A DNA stretch of 44,270 nucleotides, taken from positions 1-44,270 of the forward strand of contig CAMGIN010000011.1 of the NCBI GenBank assembly GCA_946056135.1. The letters run 5' to 3'. This stretch comes from an uncultured bacterium (GTDB lineage Bacteria > Bacillota > Clostridia > Oscillospirales > Oscillospiraceae). Position numbers and translations under genes: made by a program. The notes beneath the pieces were generated by a model. The model saw only the letters and a list, made by a program, of their open reading frames with translations, was not told the DNA's origin and did no database searches. This document shows positions 30,567 through 39,464 of this stretch, piece by piece (position 1 is the stretch's first letter; the number at the start of each line of letters is the position of its first letter).

Positions 30567-30809
30567 GTAACTATTCAGTCGCTGTCAGATACTATCAGAT
30601 AAATGATCGTTTATCTTTCGTTACTGTGGCGCGGAGCGCCCAAGCCTCTCCCTATGGGAGAGGTGGCCCGGCGGAACGCCGGGTCGGAGAGGGGCCTTGT
30701 ATCCCCTCTCAGTCACGCCTTCGGCGTGCCAGCTCTCCCAAAGGGAGAGCCTATGGCTGCGCAGCTAAACGATCATTTACAAGAAAATTGTGATACGACT
30801 GACAGATAC
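30567..30809. repeat. ATGATCGTTTA-family element (LSLWESWHA interior), upstream of the GT-MarR gene
   Basis: Outer ends GTAACTATTCAGTCG (30567-30581) and CGACTGACAGATAC (30796-30809). Inner ends AAATGATCGTTTA (30601) and TAAACGATCATTTAC (30766-30780). The interior has CTCTCCC-TATGGGAGAG, GGCCCGGCGGAACGCCGGGTC, and CTCTCCC-AAAGGGAGAG hairpins. Confidence 0.85.
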
Positions 30810-30847
30810 AAATAATCAATAGAAATTTTCTCCAAAGGAGCAAGTCT

Positions 30848-32167
30848 ATGAATCCCACCGTCAGTATCATTGTCCCGGTCTATAATGCAGAGAAGACCGT
30901 CGGACGATGCATTGAAAGTATTTTGAACCAGGAATATTCGGATTTTGAACTGTTGCTGGTGAATGACGGCAGCACGGACAATTCCGGCGCGGTCTGCGAC
31001 GAATATGCGGCCAAGGACAGCCGTATTCAGGTTTTCCATAAGGAGAACACCGGCGTTTCCGCCAGCCGAAACCTTGCCCTGGACCGGGCCAGGGGCACCT
31101 ATCTCCAGTTTTTGGACAGCGACGACTGGATCACACCGGATGCCACCAGATGCCTGGTGCGTGCAGCGGAAAGCGGCCCCTGCGACCTGGTGATCTCCGA
31201 TTTTTACCGGGTCGTGGGGGAGCGGGTCTCCCAGAAGGGAGATATTGATGAGGACGGGTTGATGACCCGAGAGGAATACGCTGCCCACATGATGGAAAAT
31301 CCTGCCGACTTTTACTACGGCGTTCTGTGGAACAAGCTCTACCGGCGTTCCATCGTGGAGGCCCATCATCTGCGGATGAACCCCGAAATCAGCTGGTGCG
31401 AAGACTTCATGTTCAACCTGGAGTACATCCGCTACGCGGAAGACTTCCGCGCCATTCAGATTCCCATTTATTACTATGTCAAGACCAAGGGCTCTCTGGC
31501 TTCCCAGAGCCTGACCATCAGTCAGACTGTGAAAATGAAGCTGATGTTTTTTGAATACTATCATCGATTTTTCAAAACGGTGCTGGACGAGGACGAATAC
31601 GAAAAAAGCCGCCTGAAGGTGTATCGGTTCCTGCTGGATGCCGCCGGGGACGGCTCCGTGCCCCCTGCGCTGCACCCAAATTCCCGGAAGCTGGGAGACG
31701 AGCGAATGCAGGTCTCTCCCCATGTTCTGTACGGTGAGGGTGTGATGTATGACGCTTTCCGGGAGCGAAAGCTGCTGGACCGGTATCTGGAAACAGCCGC
31801 GCTGAAAAACGATCTGGCGCTTCCCGATGCCAAGCTCCTGCTGGCGCTCTGGGAGCTGAATTTCCAGCCGACCCGCCGGGAGGCGGCGGATTTTGCGAAC
31901 CTGCCCCGGAGCACGTTTTCCCTCTCCCTGCAAAAGCTGACAGCCCGGGGTCTGGTAAAGATTACGGACATCCGGCAGGAGAAACAGCAGGCCAGGCGGA
32001 TGGATATCTCCTTCCCCGAGGCGGCAAAGAGCGTGCTGGCAGATCTGGAGACTGCCCGGCAGGACTATGAATCTGCCCGGCTGGCAGCTCTCCTGCCTGG
32101 GGAAGTGGAACAGCACAACCGGCTGGCGGAAAAAATTCAAGATCATATCCGAGAGATATTACAATAA
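30848..32167 (+). CDS. GT2 glycosyltransferase fused to a MarR-like winged helix
   Basis: This 439-aa protein follows AAAGGAGC. Residues 1-~240 are a GT-A family 2 domain: VSIIVPVYNAEKTVGRCI, VNDGSTDNS, NTGVSASRNLALDRA and the metal-binding DSDD (90-93). Residues ~325-390 read as a MarR-type winged helix: AKLLLALWELNFQPTRREAADFA, recognition helix PRSTFSLSLQKLTARGLV, wing QEKQQARRMDISFPEAA, then a long C-terminal helix as in MarR dimerisation. No stop or frameshift separates them. There are no membrane segments. It might couple a sugar-transfer activity to transcription, or the wing may bind another ligand. The adjacent two-component operon may be related. Confidence 0.8.
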   Translation: MNPTVSIIVPVYNAEKTVGRCIESILNQEYSDFELLLVNDGSTDNSGAVCDEYAAKDSRIQVFHKENTGVSASRNLALDRARGTYLQFLDSDDWITPDATRCLVRAAESGPCDLVISDFYRVVGERVSQKGDIDEDGLMTREEYAAHMMENPADFYYGVLWNKLYRRSIVEAHHLRMNPEISWCEDFMFNLEYIRYAEDFRAIQIPIYYYVKTKGSLASQSLTISQTVKMKLMFFEYYHRFFKTVLDEDEYEKSRLKVYRFLLDAAGDGSVPPALHPNSRKLGDERMQVSPHVLYGEGVMYDAFRERKLLDRYLETAALKNDLALPDAKLLLALWELNFQPTRREAADFANLPRSTFSLSLQKLTARGLVKITDIRQEKQQARRMDISFPEAAKSVLADLETARQDYESARLAALLPGEVEQHNRLAEKIQDHIREILQ

Positions 32168-32193
32168 AAAAAGCATCACCGGTGAACCAAATA

Positions 32194-32243
32194 GGAATGC
32201 CCGCTGAATAGGCCGCGAAAGCGGCTTGCTCAGCGGGTATTCC
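32194..32243 (+). terminator. Two-tier hairpin after the GT-MarR gene
   Basis: GGAAT, CCCGCTGA and GCCGC arms pair with GCGGC, TCAGCGGG and ATTCC around a GAAA tetraloop. No strong T-run follows, so termination efficiency is uncertain. Confidence 0.6.
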
Positions 32244-32307
32244 ATTCCAATAAGAGTGATTGGCCCGCTTTCAGGAATCTATAGAATTGACACAATCCCA
32301 TGTGTTA

Positions 32308-32336
32308 TTGACCTATCCTGATCCGGATGGTATCAT
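32308..32336 (+). promoter_or_regulatory. Promoter of the sensor kinase operon
   Basis: TTGACC (32308-32313), 17 bases containing the palindrome ATCCGGAT, TATCAT (32331-32336). Confidence 0.6.
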
Positions 32337-32364
32337 TATAATGAAATGATACGAGGGAGGGATC

Positions 32365-33672
32365 ATGATGCTGCGAATGGAAATCGCGCTGTTTCTTGTG
32401 ATGGCATTTGTTGCCTATATGTATTTTACTGCGGAAAAACAGAGTAACCCGCTGCACCGGATTTTCTCCGTTTTGCTGGTGGTGATGCTGTCCCATCTTG
32501 CCCTGGACGCATCGACATTGTATGCTGTCTGCCACCTGGATAAGGTCCCCTTATGGCTGACAGAGGTGCTGCATCGGTTCTTTATTGGAACCATGGTGCT
32601 CTTGACCTACCTGTACTATCAGTACATTGCCGTGCTCATCCAAATGGAAACCGGCAAAAAAAGAAAACTGGATATTCCGGCCAAGGTGTTTCTTGTTCTG
32701 ACAGAGATGGGATCCTTCCTGCTGCCCCTCTACTATCAGGTAACGCCGGAGGGGAACTATTCCTATGGCCCCTGTGCCTATATGTGCTATGCCGGCGCCA
32801 CCTTTTATCTGTCCCTGTGTACCTGGCTGCTGATCTCTAACTGGGAACGGATGGATCCAAAGGAGAAATCCGCCATTGGCGTGGCCCTGTTTGTGGAACT
32901 TACGGTCAGTGTTTTGCAGGCCTTCCACCCCACCTGGCTCATCAGCGGCATGGGCCTGACCCTGATGACCCTGTCCTTCTATCTCACACTGGAAAACCCC
33001 GACATTCTCCGGGCGGAACTGACGGAGCAGAAGATGTCCATGCTGTACCTGAAAAGCCAGGTCAATCCCCACTTCCTCTACAACACCCTGGACACCATCC
33101 GCATTCAGGCCCAGCTGAACGGGGATAAAAAGGTGGCCGATTTGCTGATGCGTCTGGTGGATTTCTTCCGGCTCAGTGTCAAGGTGGACAGGCCCATGGT
33201 GGCCCTGGACGATGAGCTGGAGCTGCTGGAGGTCTACATGGAGTTGATGTGCTACCGCTATCCGGAGCTTCAATGCGAATATGACATCGACCCGGAGCTG
33301 GGCGGGGTACAGGTGCCCAACTTCATTTTGCAGCCTGTGGTGGAAAACAGCCTGCTCCACGGCCTGAAAAACAAGGGCTACCGGGGATCCGTGCGCATCA
33401 GCGCACAAAAAACAGCGCACAATCAAATGGAGATCCAGGTCTGCGACACTGGCAGTGGCTTTGCTGCGGGCAAAAAGGCTGCCATCGACCAGATGCTGGA
33501 AAATTACGCCAAGCAGCCGGCCAAGCTGGAGGGCAACAGCATCGGCATTTTAAACGTTCAGAAGCGAATCAAGCTGTTGTGCGGCCGGGAATATGGCCTG
33601 AGTTACACGGAAAACGAAACCGGCGGCGTAACGGCCCATCTGCTGCTGCCCGGGAAGGAGGATATCCAATGA
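32365..33672 (+). CDS. YesM-type membrane sensor histidine kinase
   Basis: This 435-aa protein follows GAGGGAGGG. The N-terminal ~210 residues contain about six hydrophobic helices (for example residues 6-20, 33-48, 68-92, 107-124, 140-158, 172-208), an integral membrane sensor without a large extracellular domain. Then the His_kinase domain (PF06580-like) with H236 in QVNPHFLYNT, N-box PVVENSLLHGL and G-box DTGSGFAAGK plus NSIGILNVQKRIKLL. It signals to the overlapping AraC-type regulator. Ligand unknown; the neighbours give no clear carbohydrate transporter. Confidence 0.88.
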   Translation: MMLRMEIALFLVMAFVAYMYFTAEKQSNPLHRIFSVLLVVMLSHLALDASTLYAVCHLDKVPLWLTEVLHRFFIGTMVLLTYLYYQYIAVLIQMETGKKRKLDIPAKVFLVLTEMGSFLLPLYYQVTPEGNYSYGPCAYMCYAGATFYLSLCTWLLISNWERMDPKEKSAIGVALFVELTVSVLQAFHPTWLISGMGLTLMTLSFYLTLENPDILRAELTEQKMSMLYLKSQVNPHFLYNTLDTIRIQAQLNGDKKVADLLMRLVDFFRLSVKVDRPMVALDDELELLEVYMELMCYRYPELQCEYDIDPELGGVQVPNFILQPVVENSLLHGLKNKGYRGSVRISAQKTAHNQMEIQVCDTGSGFAAGKKAAIDQMLENYAKQPAKLEGNSIGILNVQKRIKLLCGREYGLSYTENETGGVTAHLLLPGKEDIQ

Positions 33673-34433
33673 AAAAGCTGCGTGTTCTTTTGGTGGACGA
33701 TGAGATTATGATCCGGGAGGGCTTCAAGCGCCTGTTCGACTGGGAGGCCCACGACTGTCAGGTGGTGGGGGAGGCGGCGGACGGCATGGAAGCCCTGGCC
33801 CAGATCGACAGCCTTCGCCCGGATCTTGTCATCATGGACATCAACATTCCCATTATGAATGGCCTGAAGGTGATCCAGCTCAGCCGGATGAAGCATCCGG
33901 GCACGGCATTTGTCATTGTGTCCGGCTATGACGATTTTTCCTACTGCCGGGAGGCCCTGCGGCTGCAGATTACGGACTATATTCTCAAGCCCGTGAACTA
34001 TGAGGAGTTCGGCACCTGCATTGATAATCTGAAAATCTCCCTGTTTGAGCAGCGGGTATCGGCGGAGCCGGAGCAGCAGGAAGAACGGACCATCACCGGC
34101 ATTACCCGGTATCTGCAGGAGCATCTGGCGGAGGAAGTGAGCCTTTCCGTCCTGGCAGATCAGTTCCATTTGAATCCCCAGTATATCAGCCAGCTGTTCA
34201 AAAGCGAAATCGGTGTGGGCTTTCTGACGTACCTGACCAATATCCGCATGGAGAAGGCGAAGAAGCTGCTGCTCTCCACCTCCCTTTCCATCGCCGATGT
34301 AGCGGAGCAGTCCGGTTACGCCGACTACCGGGTGTTCACGAAGGTGTTCAAAAAGTCGGAGGGCAGCACGCCCTCTCAGTTCCGGCGGGATTTCCTGGAG
34401 ACGAGAGAGGGAGAACAGGACAACAGAATATGA
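33669..34433 (+). CDS. YesN-type response regulator (REC + AraC HTH)
   Basis: The start is at ATG 33669 with GGAAGGAGG upstream; it overlaps the kinase stop (ATGA). The 254-aa protein has a receiver with D10/D11 and phosphoacceptor D57 (LVIMDINIPI). The C-terminal AraC double HTH (~155-250) contains LSVLADQFHLNPQYISQLFKSEIGVGFLTYLTNIRMEKAKKLL and IADVAEQSGYADYRVFTKVFKKSEGSTPSQFRRDF. It should regulate the downstream genes. Confidence 0.9.
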   Translation: MKKLRVLLVDDEIMIREGFKRLFDWEAHDCQVVGEAADGMEALAQIDSLRPDLVIMDINIPIMNGLKVIQLSRMKHPGTAFVIVSGYDDFSYCREALRLQITDYILKPVNYEEFGTCIDNLKISLFEQRVSAEPEQQEERTITGITRYLQEHLAEEVSLSVLADQFHLNPQYISQLFKSEIGVGFLTYLTNIRMEKAKKLLLSTSLSIADVAEQSGYADYRVFTKVFKKSEGSTPSQFRRDFLETREGEQDNRI

Positions 34434-34873
34434 AAGAAACCAGAATCGCGATGCTGACCGCCAAGGATGACAAAATGGCTTGTGCTTTGGCAGAGAAAAT
34501 CATTTCGGAAAGTCTGGAATCGGATGCATGGTACGAATACTTCGATGACTTCGCTGCTCTGCTTGACTACCCAAAATCCCTGGTCAGAAATCGGGCCCTG
34601 TATATTCTCGCGGCCAATGCCCAGTGGGATGAGGAAAACCGTTTCGATGCTGTTCTCCCTGACTTTCTCGCCCATATTACGGACGAAAAGCCGATTACAG
34701 CCAGACAGTGCATCAAGACCCTCGCGCAGGTAGGCTTGGCAAAGCCACAGTATATCCCAACGATCCTGTCAGCCTTGCGCGATGCCGACCTGTCGAAATA
34801 CAAAGACAGTATGCGCCCGTTGATTGAGAAGGATATTGCGGACACAGAGAAGATACTGACAACTTCCATTTAA
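34430..34873 (+). CDS. HEAT-repeat-like small protein
   Basis: The start overlaps the regulator stop by ATGA. The 147-aa protein is all-helical, with segments such as YPKSLVRNRALYILAANAQWDEENRF and ITARQCIKTLAQVGLAKPQYIPTILSALRDADL that fit two to three HEAT-like repeats. No enzymatic motif. Translational coupling to the regulator suggests a shared pathway, perhaps as a scaffold. Confidence 0.65.
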   Translation: MKETRIAMLTAKDDKMACALAEKIISESLESDAWYEYFDDFAALLDYPKSLVRNRALYILAANAQWDEENRFDAVLPDFLAHITDEKPITARQCIKTLAQVGLAKPQYIPTILSALRDADLSKYKDSMRPLIEKDIADTEKILTTSI

Positions 34874-34907
34874 TCGCATTGCGCTGCAACCCAGGGAGGA
34901 AACGTGT

Positions 34908-35333
34908 ATGAGACAAAATCGGAAAATCCTCAGGATCTGTTTTGCTATATTGGCGGTTTGCCTGGCGGGGATGCTCCTGCTGACACTTTGGCCCTCCAAC
35001 GGCTCCCGGTACAGCCGTAATGTGGAGGAGAATTTCTTTTCCCTGGGGATGGAGCAGCTGAACGGCACCATCGCGGAACCGTATGCCCTGGAAAAGGGTG
35101 ATGCCATCGTTGTCAATGTGGTCCGGATCTCCGGCGAGCTTGCCATTTCCATCGGACAGGAAAACCGGGAGCCGATCTACGAGGGAAGGAATCCGGAGCT
35201 TGGCGGCTTTCAGGTGACTGTCCCGGAGGATGGAACCTATTTTCTTTCCGTATCGGGAAAACACGCCGAAGGCAGCATTTCTTTTCAAATCAACAGGGCG
35301 GCCCGGAGCCCGGTTCTACGAAACGTCGATTGA
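34908..35333 (+). CDS. Membrane-anchored hypothetical protein
   Basis: This 141-aa protein has AGGGAGGAAACG before the ATG. One N-terminal helix (ICFAILAVCLAGMLLLTLWP, no lipobox), then a beta-rich extracytoplasmic domain of ~100 residues (LEKGDAIVVNVVRISGELAISIG... VPEDGTYFLSVSGKHAEGSISFQ) recalling pre-peptidase C-terminal or carbohydrate-binding folds. Function unknown. Its stop overlaps the next gene's start. Confidence 0.65.
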   Translation: MRQNRKILRICFAILAVCLAGMLLLTLWPSNGSRYSRNVEENFFSLGMEQLNGTIAEPYALEKGDAIVVNVVRISGELAISIGQENREPIYEGRNPELGGFQVTVPEDGTYFLSVSGKHAEGSISFQINRAARSPVLRNVD

Positions 35334-35920
35334 AAAAAACCAACGCTATGTATATAATGAGAAAAAAGAACGATGCGGAAAAACACCGCTTTTCGATTGC
35401 GGACATTCTGACAATCCTTCGCATGGCGGGTACGCTGGTGTTGGCATTTCTCCATCCGCTTTCCCTGGCGTTCTTCTGGGTGTACGCCCTGACGGGATTG
35501 ACGGATGTGCTGGATGGCTGGATCGCCCGAAGAACCCACACAGCAAGTGAATTTGGCGCAAGGCTGGACAGCATTGCCGATCTGATGTTCTATGCGGTGA
35601 TGCTGCTAAGGATTTTCCCAGTGCTTTGGCGTACACTCCCGGAAAGTATCTGGTATGCTGTTGCAGGCATTGTGCTTGTACGCCTTGCGGCATACCTGAC
35701 CGCGGCGGTCAAATGCCGGAAGTTTCCTTCTCTGCATACCTATCTCAACAAACTGACAGGTATGGCTGTTTTTCTGGTTCCTTTTCTGCTGATGACGCAA
35801 TACGCGGGGGTATATTGCTGGGCAGTATGTGCCGTTGCGGCAGCAGCTGCTTTGGAGGAACTGGCAATCCACCTTCTCAAGACAAACGATTCCGCTGACA
35901 TCAAATCCATCTTTCAGTAA
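35330..35920 (+). CDS. CDP-alcohol phosphatidyltransferase
   Basis: This 196-aa membrane protein contains the family motif D-x2-D-G-x2-A-R-x8-G-x3-D-x3-D in DVLDGWIARRTHTASEFGARLDSIAD, and about six helices. It transfers a phosphoalcohol from CDP-diacylglycerol, for example to glycerol-3-phosphate. The start at 35330 is TTG overlapping the upstream stop (TTGA); ATG 35348 or 35357 are alternatives, none with a clear ribosome binding site. Alcohol acceptor unknown; PgsA-like by length. Confidence 0.82.
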   Translation: MKKTNAMYIMRKKNDAEKHRFSIADILTILRMAGTLVLAFLHPLSLAFFWVYALTGLTDVLDGWIARRTHTASEFGARLDSIADLMFYAVMLLRIFPVLWRTLPESIWYAVAGIVLVRLAAYLTAAVKCRKFPSLHTYLNKLTGMAVFLVPFLLMTQYAGVYCWAVCAVAAAAALEELAIHLLKTNDSADIKSIFQ

Positions 35921-35933
35921 AGGAATGTAAAAC

Positions 35934-36620
35934 ATGAAAATTCTGGTTTTTAACGGAAGCCCCAAGCGAGACAGCAGCGATACCCTGCATATCACCCGTG
36001 CTTTCCTGGATGGGATGCGGGAAGCATCGCCTCAGGAGATTCAGCTGATCCATGTCATCGACCGGCACATTGCATTCTGTTCCGGGTGCCTTGCCTGTAT
36101 GCGCAACGGCGGTGTGTGCCGCCACAAGGACGATATGGGCGCCATTCTGGAGGAGATTCTGGCAAGCGATCTGCTGCTGTTCAGCTTTCCGCTTTACTGC
36201 TATGGGATGCCTGCTATGCTGAAAAACCTGATTGACCGCACCCTGCCGCTGTCCAGCATCGCCATGCAGAAGGTTGGAGACCGCTATGCGCATGTGGGGC
36301 AGGCGGATTTTTCCCACCTGAAATATCTGATGATCTGCGGCTGTGGATTTCCCAACAGCACCCACAATTTTGAGCCTGCCGTGGCCCAGTTCCGGCTGAT
36401 GTTCCGGGGCGACAGCACCGTCATCACGGTTCCCGAAAGCCCCATGTTCAACGCGCCGGAAGCGGCGGTGGTCACCGTTCCGAGACTGGAGCTGGTCAGG
36501 GAGGCTGGACGGCAGTATGCCCAAACCGGCGCAATTGACGCGGATTTGCTGACACAAATTGGCTCCCCCATGATCCCGGAGGAGACCTATGCAAAGATCG
36601 TAAACGGCACTGCCGGATAA
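35934..36620 (+). CDS. NADPH-dependent FMN reductase/flavodoxin-like flavoprotein
   Basis: This 228-aa protein has AAGGAATG before the ATG. FMN-binding FNGSPKRDSSDTLHITRAF, then CSGCLACMRNGGVCRHKDDM (as in iron-sulfur flavoprotein relatives) and FSFPLYCYGMPAMLKNLIDR, with a C-terminal extension. It is cytoplasmic and probably reduces a quinone, azo or nitro substrate. It belongs to the operon running from the kinase. Confidence 0.82.
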   Translation: MKILVFNGSPKRDSSDTLHITRAFLDGMREASPQEIQLIHVIDRHIAFCSGCLACMRNGGVCRHKDDMGAILEEILASDLLLFSFPLYCYGMPAMLKNLIDRTLPLSSIAMQKVGDRYAHVGQADFSHLKYLMICGCGFPNSTHNFEPAVAQFRLMFRGDSTVITVPESPMFNAPEAAVVTVPRLELVREAGRQYAQTGAIDADLLTQIGSPMIPEETYAKIVNGTAG

Positions 36621-36648
36621 TGCCACGAAAGCAACGGAGGACGGATTT

Positions 36649-37407
36649 ATGGAGCTGATTCGGCTGACCAAGGAAAATCTGGAAAAAGAGCACATCTGCT
36701 GTGCCATTTCCAACAACAAGGATGCGCAGGTCATGTCCAAAAAGGCGTGGCTGTCGGAGCGGCTGGACGAAGGTCTTGTCTTCCTGAAGGGGGATGTCCG
36801 GGGGAAATGCTTTATCGAATATCTCCCGGCGGAATACGCCTGGACGCCCATTGACGCGGAGGGCTATATGTACATCGACTGCTTCTGGATTTCGGGACAG
36901 TTCAAGGGACATGGCTATTCCAATCAGCTTTTGGAAGAATGCATCCGGGACAGCAAGGAGAAGGGGAAAAAGGGGCTGGCGGTGCTATCCTCAAAAAAGA
37001 AGCTGGGGTTCCTGTCGGATCCGAAGTATCTGCAATATAAGGGCTTTGGGGTGGCGGATTCTGCCAGGCCGTATTTTGAACTGATGTATCTGCCCTTTTC
37101 CCCGGAGGCGGACAAGCCACGCTTTCAGTCCTGTGTCCGGGAGTCGCCGCGGGACATGCCCGGGGGCTTTACGCTGTACTACACGAATCAGTGCCCCTTC
37201 ACCGCCAAATATGTGCCGCTGCTGGAAGCTGCCGCGAAGGAATCCGGCACAGCGTTCCATACGGTTCCGATCACCACCCGACAGCAGGCCCAGAGCGCGC
37301 CCTGCCCCTTCACGACCTTCGCCCTGTATTACAACGGGAGGTTTGTCACCCACGAGATCCTGTCTGTGAGCAAATTTGAAAAGCTTCGGAAGGATTTGGA
37401 AGAGTAA
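36649..37407 (+). CDS. GNAT acetyltransferase with YoaP-like C-terminal domain
   Basis: This 252-aa protein has ACGGAGGACGG upstream. N-terminal GNAT fold with acyl-CoA loop FKGHGYSNQLLEECI (~85-100), then a C-terminal thioredoxin-like YoaP domain (TLYYTNQCPFTAKYVPLLEAAAKESG... CPFTTFALYYNGRFVTHEIL). Acetyl acceptor unknown. Last gene of the operon. Confidence 0.82.
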   Translation: MELIRLTKENLEKEHICCAISNNKDAQVMSKKAWLSERLDEGLVFLKGDVRGKCFIEYLPAEYAWTPIDAEGYMYIDCFWISGQFKGHGYSNQLLEECIRDSKEKGKKGLAVLSSKKKLGFLSDPKYLQYKGFGVADSARPYFELMYLPFSPEADKPRFQSCVRESPRDMPGGFTLYYTNQCPFTAKYVPLLEAAAKESGTAFHTVPITTRQQAQSAPCPFTTFALYYNGRFVTHEILSVSKFEKLRKDLEE

Positions 37408-37438
37408 AATGAAGAATACTTATCGGTTTCGATCAGCT

Positions 37439-37632
37439 AAATGATCGTTTACGTCTGCACCCCCGTAGGGGCCGATGCCCACATCGGCCCTTGCACAGTG
37501 TACCGAATTCGCCGCGGTCTGGTTCAAGGAATTTGGTTATCCCTGCGGGCCGATGTGGGCATCGGCCCCTACGATAGGTGCTGCGATAAATGATCATTTA
37601 TGGCGGTATTTGGCTGCGACTGAATGGTAACG
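37439..37632. repeat. ATGATCGTTTA-family element with GTAGGGGCCGATG interior (opposite orientation)
   Basis: Inner ends AAATGATCGTTTA (37439) and AAATGATCATTTA (37588-37600); outer right end CGACTGAATGGTAACG (37617-37632). The core (GTGTACCGAATTCGCCGCGG...) is the reverse complement of that at 22610-22790. A TTTTATTGAATATCAGTAT motif, as at 11549, follows at once. Confidence 0.85.
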
Positions 37633-37661
37633 TTTTTTATTGAATATCAGTATCAATAAAA

Positions 37662-37706
37662 GCAATCCCTTTACGAGAAACCGTCTGATTTCCGTAAAGG
37701 GATTGC
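37662..37706 (-). terminator. Terminator of the malic enzyme gene
   Basis: GCAATCCCTTTACG (37662-37675) and CGTAAAGGGATTGC (37693-37706) form a perfect 14-bp stem; on the minus strand TTTTATTG follows. Confidence 0.85.
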
Positions 37707-37739
37707 AATTCTATCATTTTATACTTTTAAAAGGAAGGA

Positions 37740-38912
37740 TCAGATCCGTGCCACGCCGGTTCTCCGGGCGGCGGCGGCTACGGCCTGGGCTACGGCAGGA
37801 CCTACTCTGGGATCAAAGGCGGCAGGAATGATGTAATCCTCGTTCAGCTCCTCATCGCTGATCAGACCGGCCAGCGCCTGGGCAGCGGCCATCTTCATCT
37901 CCTCGTTGATATCGCTGGCGCGGACGTCGAAGGCGCCCCGGAAAATGCCCGGGAAGGCCAACACGTTGTTGATCTGGTTGGGATAATCGCTGCGGCCGGT
38001 GGAGATGACCTTGGCGCCGCCGGCCTTGGCCTCGTCCGGGAAGATCTCCGGGGTGGGATTGGCGCAGGCGAAGATGATGGCATCACGGTTCATGGTGGAC
38101 ACCATTTCTTTCGTCACCATACCGGGGGCGGACACACCGATGAATACGTCCGCGCCCACCAGCTGGTCCGCCAGGGTACCGGACTTCCGGTCCAGGTTGG
38201 TGACCTCCGCCATCTCCTCTTTAATCCAGTTCAGGCCCTCCCGGCCCTTATAGATGGCGCCCTTCCGGTCACACATGGTGATGTTTTGGAAGCCCGCGGA
38301 CAGCAGCAGCTTCACAATGGCAATGGCCGCAGCGCCGGCGCCGGAGGTGACGATCTTCACGTCCTCTTTGCGCTTGCCCACTACTTTCAGGGCGTTCTGC
38401 AGCCCCGCCAGGGTGATGACGGCGGTGCCGTGCTGGTCATCGTGGAAAATGGGAATGTCGCACTTTTCCTTCAGCTTCCGCTCAATCTCAAAGCACCGGG
38501 GCGCGGAGATGTCCTCCAGGTTGATGCCGCCGAAAGAGCCGCTGATCAGGTACACCGCGTTGACAAACTCGTCCACGTCCTTGGTTTTGACGCACAGCGG
38601 GAAGGCGTCCACGTCGGCAAAGGCTTTGAACAGGGCACACTTGCCTTCCATGACGGGCATACCGGCTTCGGGGCCGATATCGCCCAGGCCCAGTACCGCG
38701 CTGCCGTCGGTAATAACCGCGCACAGGTTGTGGCGGCGGGTCAGCTCGTAAGATTTGTTGATGTCCTTCTGAATCTCAAGACAGGGCTGGGCCACACCGG
38801 GGGTGTAGGCCAGGGACAGTTCGTCCTTGCTGCTGACCGGCACGGTGGCGACGACTTCGATCTTTCCCTTCCACTCGCCGTGGAGCCGGAGGGATTCTTT
38901 GGCATAATCCAT
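37740..38912 (-). CDS. Malic enzyme (short, maeB-type catalytic core)
   Basis: This 390-aa protein follows TAGGAGG. It has LSLAYTPGVAQPCLEI, RRHNLCAVITDGSAVLGLGDIGPEAGMPVMEGK, the metal region FHDDQHGTAVI and the NAD(P) fold VKIVTSGAGAAAIAIVKLL, and lacks the phosphotransacetylase tail of proteobacterial MaeB. It decarboxylates L-malate to pyruvate, reducing NAD(P). Monocistronic, with its own terminator. Confidence 0.93.
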   Translation of the reverse strand: MDYAKESLRLHGEWKGKIEVVATVPVSSKDELSLAYTPGVAQPCLEIQKDINKSYELTRRHNLCAVITDGSAVLGLGDIGPEAGMPVMEGKCALFKAFADVDAFPLCVKTKDVDEFVNAVYLISGSFGGINLEDISAPRCFEIERKLKEKCDIPIFHDDQHGTAVITLAGLQNALKVVGKRKEDVKIVTSGAGAAAIAIVKLLLSAGFQNITMCDRKGAIYKGREGLNWIKEEMAEVTNLDRKSGTLADQLVGADVFIGVSAPGMVTKEMVSTMNRDAIIFACANPTPEIFPDEAKAGGAKVISTGRSDYPNQINNVLAFPGIFRGAFDVRASDINEEMKMAAAQALAGLISDEELNEDYIIPAAFDPRVGPAVAQAVAAAARRTGVARI

Positions 38913-39308
38913 AATGGGGTCCTCCTAAAGTTGTGTATAGTTCCTGGTAACGATTCTGTTGCGGCAAAAAACGTCAGAAAACGAATCGTTTCCCTTTTGA
39001 CCGTGGAGGAATCGTTACATTTCCTGCTACACAATGTACTACATTTTTCACCCTTTGAAAAGACCCTGGAAGAAAATTTTTCTGATTCCGCAAAAAAACG
39101 ATGCATACACCGGCTGCAGCGCCGATTGGCACACCGGGATTGCAGAGAAAACACAGATTGCCAGAAAAATGTCAAATTGTCACAAAACACCCGGAGAAAA
39201 ATGACGGGATGCGGGAGCAAAACCCGGGAAATGCGGGGGGACTGGTAATCCTTAAGGAATAATTGTAAATCTTAATAAATGATTTTGTAATCTTTTGTAA
39301 TTTTCCCC

Positions 39309-39337
39309 TTGACTAAATGGAAGACCTGTGGTATGAT
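39309..39337 (+). promoter_or_regulatory. Promoter of the NPKTG surface protein gene
   Basis: TTGACT (39309-39314), 17 bases, TATGAT (39332-39337). Directly upstream lies TTTTGTAATC-TTTTGTAATT (39284-39303), an A/T-rich direct repeat that may act as an UP element. The rest of 38913-39283 is without a supported gene. The ~120-base leader has small hairpins such as ATCGG-ACTTCC-CCGAT. Confidence 0.6.
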
Positions 39338-39464
39338 TCAACCATGAAAGAGATGCCGGAGCGAAAGTGACCGAATCGGACTTCCCCGATGGTCTGGAGC
39401 GGTTCCCTTGCGCGGCGGCAAAGATTTCTTACTTTGAAACCAAATTCATTAGGAGGTTAGTAAA

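Noticed and set aside
39344..39464. Cyclic di-GMP riboswitch before the surface protein gene
   Set aside because: The leader lacks the conserved core of both GEMM classes; only weak short stems are present.
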